From contig CM043877.1 in NCBI GenBank assembly GCA_023846275.1, forward strand, positions 19,326,607-19,390,606: a DNA stretch of 64,000 nucleotides, in the 5' to 3' direction. The notes under the pieces were generated by a model that was not told where the DNA came from, did no database searches, and saw nothing but the letters and a program-made list of their open reading frames with translations. Source of the DNA: Vanilla planifolia. Its lineage: Eukaryota > Streptophyta > Magnoliopsida > Asparagales > Orchidaceae. The position numbers were made by a program, and so were the translations under genes. Position 1 is the first letter of the stretch. Each line of letters starts with the position of its first letter. Below are positions 1 to 9,696 of the stretch, in pieces.

Positions 1-2410
1 AAGTACAAAGATAATGATTATAAAATATGATTAAATATAAAAATTAACTTTCTTGAAACCCAAATTCTGAGTAGTGAGAGAAACCAACCGAAGGAGAATT
101 CAATCGACGATAAACTACCAAAATCAAGAGCAAGAAGTGAGGAGGCATCCATGTGAAAAGACAACTATTATAAGAAGATGAGTGAGTAGGAAGAAAGGAG
201 ACACCAAACAACTATAACATAGAAGGAGGATGTGACTCAAGCAATTTTTGGGTAAAATTAAAAAGAAAGTTGGTAGACCAAGAGCATTGGATTGTGAGAG
301 GAGGTGCTAAACTAAGTGTTAAAAGGGAATCCATGAATCTTTGAGCAATAAACAAGAGCAAATTTAGAGAGATTTGGTGTTGGCATTATAACAGTACTAT
401 ACCACTTAAGAAGGAGAAGGTGCACAATTGAAAAATTTAATTCGTGGCATGACCACTACATATCAAACAAGTAGGTAGGTTGTGTATATAGTATATATGC
501 TTGATGTATCTTGAAATGATAGCTTAGACGTCATGTTAGGAAAGATTGCAATATGAGTTGATTTGAGTAAGTTTGCTTTTGCTAGTATTGATATAAATGC
601 TATGTTGTTAATGCATATAATGCAGATCCTAAACATGTTTTATGTTAAAATTTGAGAACATCTTTTAATTTAAATTATATGTGAATTAGAAAGAGATAAA
701 AAAATATTACTTAATAAATTATAGAAAGAAAATGACAAATTAACAAAATAAGAGCAAAAGTTGGTCAATAAGATTAAACAAGATTTTGAACAAACATTGA
801 TTGTTTCAAAAAGCTAACTTGTTATCTTAAATAATATATCTCTAAAAGAATGTGCATTACCATCCAAAACAAAATGTCACCAAAACAAGATTTTTACTTG
901 GAATAATGTCCTCAAGAGTCCAATGAGATATCATTAGTTATTCAAAGTAATATATTTTGTATATTCCTAAGGTTATTCAATGAATGGCCTCGTCTTAGAT
1001 CCAACTTAAAGTGAAATATGAAATGAGAATTTAAATGTGAAAAAAGGGTTAAAAAATCCATAAGATTTCTTAAAAGTGAAGTACAAGTTTTAAATGAATT
1101 CAAAAGAAAGATGATATCTTTTACTATTCATATACTTGTTTGATATAGACTAATCATATGATATGACCCAACTATGTTTGTTTTATAATTATGTTACATC
1201 TTTCATTGAGTAGGTGACTATAGGCTTAGTTTATTTTTGATGTAAAACTTTTAGTTTAAAATGAGGTTTATAATGGGGCTACTTTAGAGTAGTAAGAGAT
1301 AGCAACATGTTTACTTGAATAAAGGGTGATTACTTTGTAATCAGTTGTGTAGTTGTTGCATTAATACTTTGCTTTTATTTAGTTAATAGACATGCATGAG
1401 AACTCTATTTTACCAAGTTATATGAAACTTGGCAACTAAAAGGGATGTGCATTTTTATAGATTTCAAATGTTACTTTAAAAATTGATTTTTTTATTAAGG
1501 TTAGAAAGTATTTTTACTATGTTTAAAATGGTTTTAAATGAATCTTGTCATGATGTTTTTATTAAAATAAAAGAAATTTATCATAGTTTTATTAAAAAAA
1601 TAATTATAACATCTTAGTCTTACTATATTAAGATATTATCTTCTTGGGTCATCTCATCATGACCCAAATGGATTTTATTCTCAAAAGATGTCTTTACATC
1701 TTAAGACAATGACATTTATTATAAATACTAGAATCACTCTCATATTAGCAAATGTAAAAAAAGTTATCCATATACCTCTCTACTTAGATGCCTCTAGGAA
1801 CTTTATCTAGTGATTTCACTCACACGAAATTACCAATGTTCACTATTTATCTTCTTTAGTCACAAGTGTCACAAAAAAAAAACTTGATTTTCAAAATAAA
1901 AAAATAAATGGAAAAGAATTGGATGACACAACACTAAATCAAGAAAGGAACAAGTTGGGTTGTCACAAAAAGATATTTATTATTTACCTTAAAATAAAAT
2001 GATGCTATATGATATGATGTAAGCATAATTACACAAAATCAATTGATTATCATATATTCTAATTACGGATATAACATACTACCATTAATTGCACACATGC
2101 ATATATTTCTATATGTATTAAAACATTAAATAAAAGAAAAAAATGAAATACAAAATCTAAATAAAATGAAAAGAAATAAATGAAAGAGAAAAGTTAGCTT
2201 CGTGAGTCTAATGATTATATGATTATAAGAAAAATGTTGAGAATTGTTTAGGGCATCATCTCAAGACTACTCATATAAGATCACTTGTAATACTATTAGC
2301 ACTTCAATGCAGGGTTACGACGAGTCAAGACTCTGTTAACATTTGTACTTTGTATAAGGCACTGCTAAATGGAGGTTTTGTGATTAAGATGGCATCATAT
2401 CACATTCATG
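1..2410. other. AT-rich intergenic DNA, nothing recognised
   Basis: No long reading frame, RNA gene or retrotransposon motif was recognised on either strand. The sequence is AT-rich with short homopolymers and looks like decayed repeat DNA. Confidence 0.5.
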
Positions 2411-2479
2411 TTATCATCAATACTTTAGTATAGGGTATTAATAAGTAAATGACCATATTATCATTAATACTTTAGTATA
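2411..2479. repeat. Short direct repeat, 47-bp spacing
   Basis: A 22-bp block (ttatcatcaatactttagta followed by ta) at 2411 recurs with one change at 2458. It is a local duplication with no visible function. Confidence 0.6.
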
Positions 2480-2734
2480 AGGAGAAGAGAATAAAAAAAA
2501 TGTCATTCAATGACATAATTGGCTACAAATGGTCTTAAATATGATGGTGCTTATAAATATGATATGATGTTGGATCCTGTAGAGTGGATATAATGGTCGT
2601 TAAAGGAAAATAGGCTTGTGAAAAACGAAAGATAAAAAGAATGAGAAAAACTATAAAATGTGAGAAATGAGAAAATTAAGATATAACATAAAGAAATATT
2701 GATACAAGACAAATTTAAACTTCTACTATGGTCT

Positions 2735-3285
2735 AATTTGAAACCTATAATACTGGAGATACTCAATAAATTATTAATAGATGTAAAAGAATATTATGTT
2801 CTAATTAGGGTTATATGACATGTGTGATGTTTTAGAAGTTTTCAAATATTGATATCCCAAATTATAGCATGGATTATTAAATAGAGTAGGTGACAACATA
2901 TTAAGTATTAAATATAAAATCCTATAAAGTGATTTTTGTCATATCTAATTTCATATATATAAAATAAAAAATATAAAATAAATTTTATATGAAATAGTTT
3001 AATAAAAGAAAGAATAACTATAACTTTAGATGGCTACCTAGACAATAAAAGTTGTTAAAATAGCTTACCTTTTTTATAATGATGACTTATAAATTTATAG
3101 GCATTGGTGTCTAGAGTACCAAAGAGGGAAAATAATGATGTGGTGGTGATTTGGGTTAGTAGAAAAGATCAATAAAAATGAGTAACAAGATGGTAGGCTA
3201 GGATTTGGAGACTTATTGAAGAGGATGATGTTTTGGTAATTAGATCAAGAGTGAAAAGAAAAAGAAATATGAGAATTTGTTAGTT
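2735..3285 (-). repeat. 3' LTR fragment of the old Ty3/gypsy element
   Basis: This block aligns by eye with 19853-20413 over most of its length despite many substitutions and small indels. True LTR ends were not identified. Confidence 0.7.
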
Positions 3286-3699
3286 TCTTATATCCTTTGT
3301 TACTTAGATTAAGTTTTTTAGATATTATTTTAGGTAATAAAGAGATATAAGGAGAGACAAAAGTCTAAAAGTCTACTAGTAAGAAAATAAAATTAATAAG
3401 AGACATTGGCTTATTATTATGATTCTGCATAATAAGTTTTAAGTTCGGTAATGTAGTGACTGTCTCTTTAATTACAAGAAACTAAATTAAGTCTCTTTGA
3501 TCAAGGCTATTTCTAACTTAAGATAGGATGATCAAACTTAAATTCTTTGTCTTTTTATTTTCTTTATTCATAGGCTTAGAAATTTTTATAGATTTATTAG
3601 GCTTAAGTGATTGGAGTTTCTTATGAGGTGGGACATGTAATATAATAATATTTTTTTATAATCCTTCAAAGTTACATCCTTATCAAAAAATCATGACCT
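3286..3699. other. Interior of the old element, unassigned
   Basis: This AT-rich stretch lies between the left LTR fragment and the protease remnant. RT, RNase H or integrase would be expected here in a full element, but no motif of them is visible. Confidence 0.4.
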
Positions 3700-4190
3700 T
3701 TCAAGAATAAGATGACCTACTTATATAGGTATAATATCCATAAAATATCATCATTATACCTATCTAATTTCAAGAGTACATAACATCATTACTTAATAGG
3801 TATAAAGATTCTATCTATCCATAACACAGAGTAGAGATTTGCGTTTTCTATTATAGAAGCTCCTATTTGCTTAGTAGCCTCAATGAATATTATATTAATG
3901 TAACTATCTTTATCTAGGATCATCTTATATAGTTGATCCTTAATTTTTATGCTAGTACTAAAGATATTGGTGTGCTTCTAAACATATTGTGGTTGTGGAT
4001 TCTTAAAGATGCATCTAACCATAAAATTTTTCATGTTTTTTAATTCTTTCTCAGTTTTCTCATTATGTATTATATTTTCTTTTTGTTCTGACTTTTCTTA
4101 TTCATTAACACTTTCTAGTTTCATAATCATGGATCTCTTTGGATAGTTAGTAACTATATATTCCTTTTCATGACACTTAAAATAGAGAAT
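3700..4190 (-). pseudogene. Decayed zinc knuckle and protease of the old Ty3/gypsy element
   Basis: Read on the minus strand from 4190 downwards, the frame opens with a broken CCHC zinc knuckle (FKCHEKEYIVTNYPKR; the His and last Cys are replaced by Tyr). A retropepsin-like stretch follows, in which the catalytic Asp-Thr/Ser-Gly is degraded (LDKDSYINII). Several stops interrupt it. This is the usual order for plant gypsy gag-pol. The matching gag part lies beyond the young insertion at 18405-19500, so the two were one gene before the insertion. Confidence 0.7.
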
Positions 4191-4195
4191 TTTAG
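4191..4195. repeat. Target-site duplication, left copy (TTTAG)
   Basis: TTTAG immediately precedes the TG of the outer left LTR and recurs exactly at 18400-18404 after the CA of the outer right LTR. Five base pairs is the usual duplication for Ty3/gypsy integrases. The whole 4196-18399 block therefore behaves as one insertion. Confidence 0.95.
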
Positions 4196-4236
4196 TGTTA
4201 CACCCCATTTTTTCCTAGGCTGATTTTTGGCATACA

Positions 4237-4256
4237 TTTTTTTTTTTTTTTTTTTT
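4237..4256 (-). repeat. A20 tract near the U5 end of LTR 1
   Basis: Twenty T on the plus strand, so A20 on the coding strand, about 40 bp before the LTR terminus. The same length is present at 9742-9761 and 15247-15266. Confidence 0.9.
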
Positions 4257-5175
4257 ACATATAGACAGCTCAGATCGTCCCATACCAACCTGAGTAGCCT
4301 ACGAAAAACATAGGATATAACACATCATTACACACCTACTTTCCTTAACAATGTGGATCCCACCTCCCGGGTACACCGTCAAATCAGGTTCATGACTCCT
4401 GAATTAACAGATGGACTCGCGCAATGTTACTCCTGCTAGACCCAATACTCCTAACCCATACCGATAGGAGAACCGGTCTAATAGAAGTCTGAACCCCCAC
4501 GGTTAAGTTCCATAGTCATGTAATGACCTCACCATCAAAAATAAAATACATAACATCCACAAATAAGATATGGCACTCCACACACCATACTCCAATACAA
4601 TAAGGTAGGGCAGTAAATGGAGATTACATTACAAGAAATAAACCAAGTCTAACAAGTACAATATTATCCAACCAGAACATAAGCCAGAATTACCCTCACG
4701 GATTACATAACATATGAGAATAACAATCTCATTAAGTACATCCAATAGTAACAATCAACTAACCAGAATATTTTAGACAATCACAAATCAGATATCCTCC
4801 CCAAACCTGCTGACTACGATCCCACCTAATCTGGTAGCGTCAAGTCTGCCGAGCCACTGAAAATACATAATACAGGAATGAGCTACGCCCAGTAGGAAAG
4901 ACAGCTAGTAAAACTCACATGCAAGAGAAGGATAATAACAACAATATAGGAATACAGCATAATAATGTACGGTGGATAGGCACTCTCAGTCCCAGACTCC
5001 GACCAACCACAGTCACCCCTAGTCACACCAGAGTAGCTCTCCTCTGGGCTTCCAGGTAGCATGCCAGTGGGAACGCCCATCTCGAAACACGCATGGCGCC
5101 TAAGCACCCGACACCGCAGCGTCTCTCGTCAATCAATCTCCTGGAGACTATAGACAAATCCAGTCACAAAATCTC

Positions 5176-5285
5176 TAGCCAACGTGAGACACCCCTGCCA
5201 CCCTAAGGCGCGCAGGCCTACACACTTGGCTAGCCACTGCGAGACACCCCTGCCACCCTCAGGCGCGCAGGCCTACACACATGGA
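5176..5285. repeat. 55-bp tandem pair in LTR 1
   Basis: Units 5176-5230 and 5231-5285 both carry gagacacccctgccaccct and gcgcgcaggcctacacac and differ at a few bases, so this duplication is older than the LTR copies. Confidence 0.85.
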
Positions 5286-5790
5286 CCAGGAGAGATCGAC
5301 TCAGCCACCGTCCCAAAGAGTCCTCTACCAACAACTTCCATAGAAGCTCACGCCCCTACAGTCATTGCCAATCTCTAACTCCAAGATCCGGCAACATGTA
5401 TCCAGGTACAACAAGGCGCATACCAGTCACATGTATACTGTGGAAGCTAAGTCTGAACCGCACAGTTACCTACCACAACTACCCTAAAACATCATATAGG
5501 GTCTATAGTAGTCCGGTCCAGTATGCCAATCCATAAAATATGCCAACACTGAGTAAACTGACTCAATCCATGTCAATGCCATCCAAGTAACATAAACTGT
5601 ATAGAAATTCTGACTATTCTGGTAACACTTACCCAAGTGTCACACTTCCTTCCAACTGATCCAGCTGTACTGAATTTATAGATAATTTCCAACAGTAACT
5701 TTCAACTTGTCTATGTGATTTCCCTAAATCACATTTTTCTCGTTTCAGGAAATTTTAAATTTCAACTTCAATTTCTGCCCTTTATCCATT

Positions 5791-6045
5791 TTCCGAAATT
5801 CGAAATAAATTTCCAAATAAAATTTAAATTCCACATATATCCTTTTTCCGAAAATTCGGATTAATAAATTCCACATATATCCTGTTTTTCCAAAAATTCG
5901 GATTAATTTCTGAATTAATTTAAAAATTCCAAAAAATCAAATTCTGCCCTTTCTTAATTTTCCGAAATTCGGAATAAATTTCCGAATTAAAATTTAAATT
6001 CACATATATCCATTTTCCGAAAATTCGGATTTATTTCCGAATTAA
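5791..6045. repeat. Cluster of short palindromes in LTR 1
   Basis: At least five variants of the near-palindrome ttccgaa(a)attcgga occur within about 250 bp. They are interleaved with cacatatatcc (minus-strand ggatatatgtg), which occurs three times. The arrangement looks like a decayed array of units of roughly 40-130 bp. The ggatatatg elements could supply TATA-like sequence on the minus strand, but no transcription start can be read from sequence alone. Confidence 0.6.
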
Positions 6046-6055
6046 GTTTTTCCTT

Positions 6056-7165
6056 CGCCATTCGTCCGCGCCCGCGTTCCGCTGAACCGGGTTTCGCTGC
6101 CGGTTCGGAAAACCCGCGCTGAACCGCGACACCGCCGAACCAATTTTCTTAATAATCCGTTAATTGGATTGATTTTAATTACTAATAAAATAGCGTAAAT
6201 ACCATTAATTACTTAATTAAATTTGTAATTATCTAAACCCTTCTCCTTCCTCGGTCCGACGCCCGCGAAACCCTAGCCGACGCAATCGCCGACCAAATCA
6301 AATTCTTCCGCCGATTTCCGGCGACCGCGAACAAGGAGAAACAAAATTCTATGTTCATACTATCCTAATGTTTCAATAATGTCACTAATTTCTAAGGATT
6401 CAATTAAAATTTTCCACCAAAGGAGTTTCATCCGATCCCCAATTTGACAATTTGCGAAATTAAACAATTCCAGCATACGATACTACCTTAACATGAATAA
6501 AGCACATAATCAATTTCAACACATGCTTGGTAAACTTCCCGAATTCGACAGCATAATAAATTTTTTTATTTCGAAAACCCTAAACATGCTAAATTCAATA
6601 ATTGCATTAATCAATTCCAAAAAAACCACAATTCGCATGCTCAGGTAGTAATTTGCAAAATAATCCATGTGTTTAATTTGCTAATTAACTGATTTAAATC
6701 TGAATTTCCTACCTTTCTTCTCCGGCGACGGTGGCGACGGTAAAGCTCGCACGCGACCAACCGCTGCTCCTCGCCGAACGAAACCGGTACCAATCGATTC
6801 TCCTCGATCACGCGAACCTCCAGGTACAAAAAGCCCCTTGAAAGGCTGCCGGAAAATATCGCCGTCCGCCGCGAATGCCTCGTCTCCGGCCGCCGTTCGA
6901 AACCCTAAGGGTCGAAACGGTTCGGGTTAAATACCCCGCTTAAACCGGTAATAACCCGTTAACGACACATTAAGTGCCGGTTGACCTGCCAAAACGCCGT
7001 TTAACCTTCGATCAGCCGGTTAACCTCCACCGCTGATCTCGTCCGTCTGATCCGCTTATCCGCGGCTTATCCAAACGCACGCGCAAACGCACTCGGCGAA
7101 CCGCCCCCGCCTTCGCTGAACCGCTCCGGTCCGGTTCACGCGCGGTAAAAACCAATTTTTCCGGT
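6056..7165. promoter_or_regulatory. CpG-rich U3-side half of LTR 1 with telo-box-like motifs
   Basis: Several blocks (6056-6160, 6240-6340, 6715-6900, 7010-7165) are rich in CpG and in gaaccgg/ccggttc words, in strong contrast with the AT-rich surroundings. AAACCCTA, the core of the plant telo-box, occurs near 6270, 6576 and 6900. On the minus strand this is the U3 side, where the promoter should lie. A regulatory role is inference. Counterparts lie at 11561-12670 and 17066-18175. Confidence 0.45.
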
Positions 7166-7389
7166 TTTAAAAAAAATCTAATTAATAGATTTTCGAATTT
7201 CCAAAAATCCAATTAAACAGAGAAAATTACTTAAAAATTCCTCGGTGCTCCGAAAAATCCCCAGAAAATTTCAGAAATTCTAATAGCCTCCAATTGAGCT
7301 CCTGGCTCATCCTACTGTCGATCTGAAATCATCCAAGCCAAAAATTAATTTATTAAAGATTAACATAAAAATTTTTACTGGGTATAACA

Positions 7390-7402
7390 ATCTCCCCACC
7401 TT
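7390..7402 (-). other. Polypurine tract, unit 1
   Basis: The minus strand reads AAGGTGGGGAGAT directly before the TG of the 3' LTR, the expected place and composition for the plus-strand primer of an LTR retrotransposon. Confidence 0.85.
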
Positions 7403-7403
7403 A

Positions 7404-7541
7404 TCAGGAATTTCGCCCTCGAAATTCAGCAAGAAGTTCCGACCACTTCTCCACAACATCCTGCTCTAGCTCCCAGGTTGCCTCCCTTTCGTCATGTCTA
7501 TTTCACAGAACCTTGACCATAGGGAATGACCTGTTCCTCAG
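7404..7541 (-). pseudogene. Broken chromodomain-like C-terminal tail of pol, unit 1
   Basis: On the minus strand this is an open 3' tail of pol ending in TGA at 7404-7406, just before the PPT. It contains HDEREATWELEQD, the E-A-T-W-E type motif seen at the end of chromovirus integrases. An in-frame TGA at 7503-7505 lies where chromodomains usually have Trp, so the tail cannot be read through. Nothing of the integrase core precedes it. Unit 1 has TCG (Ser) where unit 2 has CCG (Pro), from the base difference at 7442. Confidence 0.75.
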
Positions 7542-7544
7542 CAA

Positions 7545-7745
7545 TCATATTTTAATCTTTTCAATCATTTTCATAAAATAAATTTATTCTTTCTCTTTTA
7601 ATTCTCATTCTTCAATCTCTTCATCATACCTTCATAATCATAATCTCTTAATTTTCTCTCATATTCCTCATATTTCTTCTTCATAATCTCTCTCTTCATA
7701 TTCATCTATCTTCCTCTATATTCATCTATTTCTATTTCTCATTAT
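7545..7745 (-). repeat. Purine-rich low-complexity filler at the pol deletion, unit 1
   Basis: About 200 bp of almost pure A/G/T on the minus strand, built from small variants of atgaaga, gaatatga and agagat. It sits exactly where the rest of RNase H and the integrase should be. It is unlike the rest of the element in composition. The last few codons of the 606-codon ORF run into it. Slippage-generated filler during repair or reverse transcription would explain it; this is inference. Confidence 0.65.
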
Positions 7746-9542
7746 TATCAATTTCAACCATCTCCTTTGTCTCAAATTCAGTTCCTTCTGAGTGAATAGA
7801 TACTTGAGACTCTTGTGATCAGAGAAGCAGTCTACGGACACTCCATATATATAATGCCTCCATATTTTTAAGGCAAATATGATAGCAGCTAACTCCAAGT
7901 CATGAGTGGGATAATCCTTCTCATAATCCTTCAATTGTCTCGAAGCATACGCCACAACCCTGCCATCCTTATTAATCGAAAACTCCACTTCCCTAGCTGG
8001 TGGAAGTCCAGGCAATTCCTCTGGAGAAACCACAGGGAAGTCTCTCACCATTAAGATATTTGACATAAGGGTAGTAGTGGCTTGACTATCTGTCACATAA
8101 GCCAACCAACCAGTACAACCCTTCCTCACTAGTCTCTCTGCCTGAAGAACTGAGATCAGGGAAATCTGTCTATTTAGACCAAAGTATATCACATCCTCCG
8201 AACCAGGCACTCTGATCCTGACCTTCTTCTCCCAACAATCCAGCACCACTGCATGGTAGCACAACCAATCCATTCCCAAAATGATGTCGAACTCTGCTAG
8301 TGGCACACACATCAACTCTGTCACGAACTCGTGTCCACTAATCAGAATAGATCCTTCAATCTTCTGAACAGTGGGAATCTCTTTCCCATCAGGAAGCCTA
8401 ACCAATAAGGGTTCCTTCAAGTAACCCTTGGATCCTGATATCTGATTCCAGATCCTCTCAGTAACAAAAGAATGAGATGCACCAGTATCAAACAAAGTCA
8501 TGCACTGCACGTTGCCAAAATAAAGCATACCTGTGATCACCTCTGGTGACTCTGAAGCCTGCTGCTGAGTTAAAGCAAATACTCTGGGCTGTCCCCCAGA
8601 TGAACCAACCGGTCCTGTGATCCTCTGTTTCTTCCTTTCCGGGCAGTCGGTCCTTATGTGTCCTGGCTGTTGACAGTGGTAGCAAATAATACCCCCAGTC
8701 CGAGTACCTGTCTGTTGCACTGGCCTCTCGGAAATAGGCCGTGGCTGGACCACGCCCTCCTGGGTACCACGGTGATCTCTGTATCTCTTTTCATTTTCGT
8801 TCAGTTGGGCATTTCTGAGTCCCTTCCTCTTGTTATGAGTCTCTCTCTGGGCCTCCATCCGGGTGTCAATAAGCTCGACGGATCTCGCAGCCTCCACCAA
8901 GTCACGAAACCTGGCAAACCGACTCACAACTAGCTGGCGCTGCAGCATAGGACGAAGTCCCTCCAGGAACATCTCACATCTGCGCTCCTCAGAAGGCACC
9001 AGCTCTGCGGCGTACCTCGCCAGATATGTGAATCTCGCTAAGTAGTCATTCACTGACATCTGGCCCTGCCTGAGGTGTATAAGGTCCCTCCTGAACTGAG
9101 ACATAGCAGAAGCCGGAATGTAGCACTCCCTGAATGCCTCAACAAAGTCTTCCCATGCTATCTCGCTGTTCTGGGCCTCCCCATACATGGCGCGCCGCTG
9201 GCCTCTCCACCAGGTAGCAGCCTCTCCCTCCAATACTAGAGCAGCAAGTACTACCCTCCTGCCGAATGGACATCCCAAGGCATCAAATAGCTCAAGCATA
9301 TGAGCCATCCAGTCATCTGCCACCGCTGGGTCAGCCGACCCACTGAAGCTCCGCGGACGCAACCGCATGAAGGCATCGATCCAACGATCCACGGCTGGCT
9401 CAACTGGCAATGCTGGGCTCGTCTCCGGGGTAGGAGTAGCAGATACAGGTCTGCCTCTAGCTGTTCCACGAAAGGGAAGTCTCCTGGTACCAGCCATACT
9501 ATCAAAAGCAACTAATCTGGCATTAGAGTCGTCATTTGGCAT
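7722..9542 (-). CDS. Gag-protease with truncated RT/RNase H, unit 1
   Basis: A 606-codon ORF. Residues about 55-225 form a retrotransposon gag (capsid) domain, with the WW motif near 111 and MSQFRRDLIHLRQGQMS near 147-163. A CCHC zinc knuckle (CYHCQQPGHIRTDC) lies at 287-300. Retropepsin has the catalytic DTGAS at 352-356 and a second motif GMDWL at 423-427. Residues 504-523 are the first stretch of RT (PEELPGLPP type). At about 523/524 the frame jumps directly into the late RNase H/connection region (ASRQLKDYEKDYPTHDLELA, DHKSLKYLFTQKELN), ending near 599. The RT palm with its YVDD-type site and the integrase are gone. The product could form particles and process itself, but could only be copied with enzymes from an autonomous relative. 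The ATG at 9540-9542 is chosen as first in frame; Met16 is an alternative. Confidence 0.9.
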   Translation of the reverse strand: MPNDDSNARLVAFDSMAGTRRLPFRGTARGRPVSATPTPETSPALPVEPAVDRWIDAFMRLRPRSFSGSADPAVADDWMAHMLELFDALGCPFGRRVVLAALVLEGEAATWWRGQRRAMYGEAQNSEIAWEDFVEAFRECYIPASAMSQFRRDLIHLRQGQMSVNDYLARFTYLARYAAELVPSEERRCEMFLEGLRPMLQRQLVVSRFARFRDLVEAARSVELIDTRMEAQRETHNKRKGLRNAQLNENEKRYRDHRGTQEGVVQPRPISERPVQQTGTRTGGIICYHCQQPGHIRTDCPERKKQRITGPVGSSGGQPRVFALTQQQASESPEVITGMLYFGNVQCMTLFDTGASHSFVTERIWNQISGSKGYLKEPLLVRLPDGKEIPTVQKIEGSILISGHEFVTELMCVPLAEFDIILGMDWLCYHAVVLDCWEKKVRIRVPGSEDVIYFGLNRQISLISVLQAERLVRKGCTGWLAYVTDSQATTTLMSNILMVRDFPVVSPEELPGLPPAREVEFSINKDGRVVAYASRQLKDYEKDYPTHDLELAAIIFALKIWRHYIYGVSVDCFSDHKSLKYLFTQKELNLRQRRWLKLIIMRNRNR

Positions 9543-9600
9543 TTGGCATACAGACTACCATAGTATAATAAAATGACCAACAGTTCTCCCCACCTTGGGT

Positions 9601-9686
9601 TGAACTTCTATACATGTCTAGCCCCACTATCCTAACCTAGGGCTGAACTTCTATACATGTCTAGCCCCACTATCCTAACCTAGGGC
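9601..9686 (-). repeat. 43-bp tandem pair next to the PBS, unit 1
   Basis: Units 9601-9643 and 9644-9686 are almost perfect copies (tgaacttctatacatgtcta...). On the minus strand they follow the PBS directly, in the untranslated leader, where packaging or dimerisation signals usually lie. A role is not shown. Confidence 0.85.
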
Positions 9687-9696
9687 TCTGATACCA
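9685..9696 (-). other. Primer-binding site for initiator Met-tRNA, unit 1
   Basis: The minus strand reads TGGTATCAGAGC, the classic plant initiator Met-tRNA PBS, 4 bp (AGAG) after the CA end of the 5' LTR. Confidence 0.93.

Larger units (their letters stand above)
4196..7389 (-). repeat. LTR copy 1 (3' LTR on the minus strand)
   Basis: It starts TGTTACACCC and ends GGGTATAACA on the plus strand; the terminal TG/CA is intact. At 3194 bp it is longer than the internal region. On the minus strand, U3 lies near 7389 and U5 near 4196. The LTR contains a 55-bp tandem pair, a cluster of short palindromes and a CpG-rich half. Small ORFs of 62-74 codons inside it show no recognisable domain and are probably chance. 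Confidence 0.95.

Noticed and set aside
4883..5107. 74-codon hydrophobic ORF inside each LTR (also at 10388 and 15893)
   Set aside because: Its repetition only reflects LTR identity; there is no domain or conserved start context.
6641..7212. ORFs of 62 and 66 codons in the CpG-rich LTR half
   Set aside because: GC-rich DNA yields chance open frames; they have no recognisable motif.
8658..9576. Plus-strand ORFs of 60-91 codons opposite gag
   Set aside because: They are antisense shadows of the gag-protease frame.
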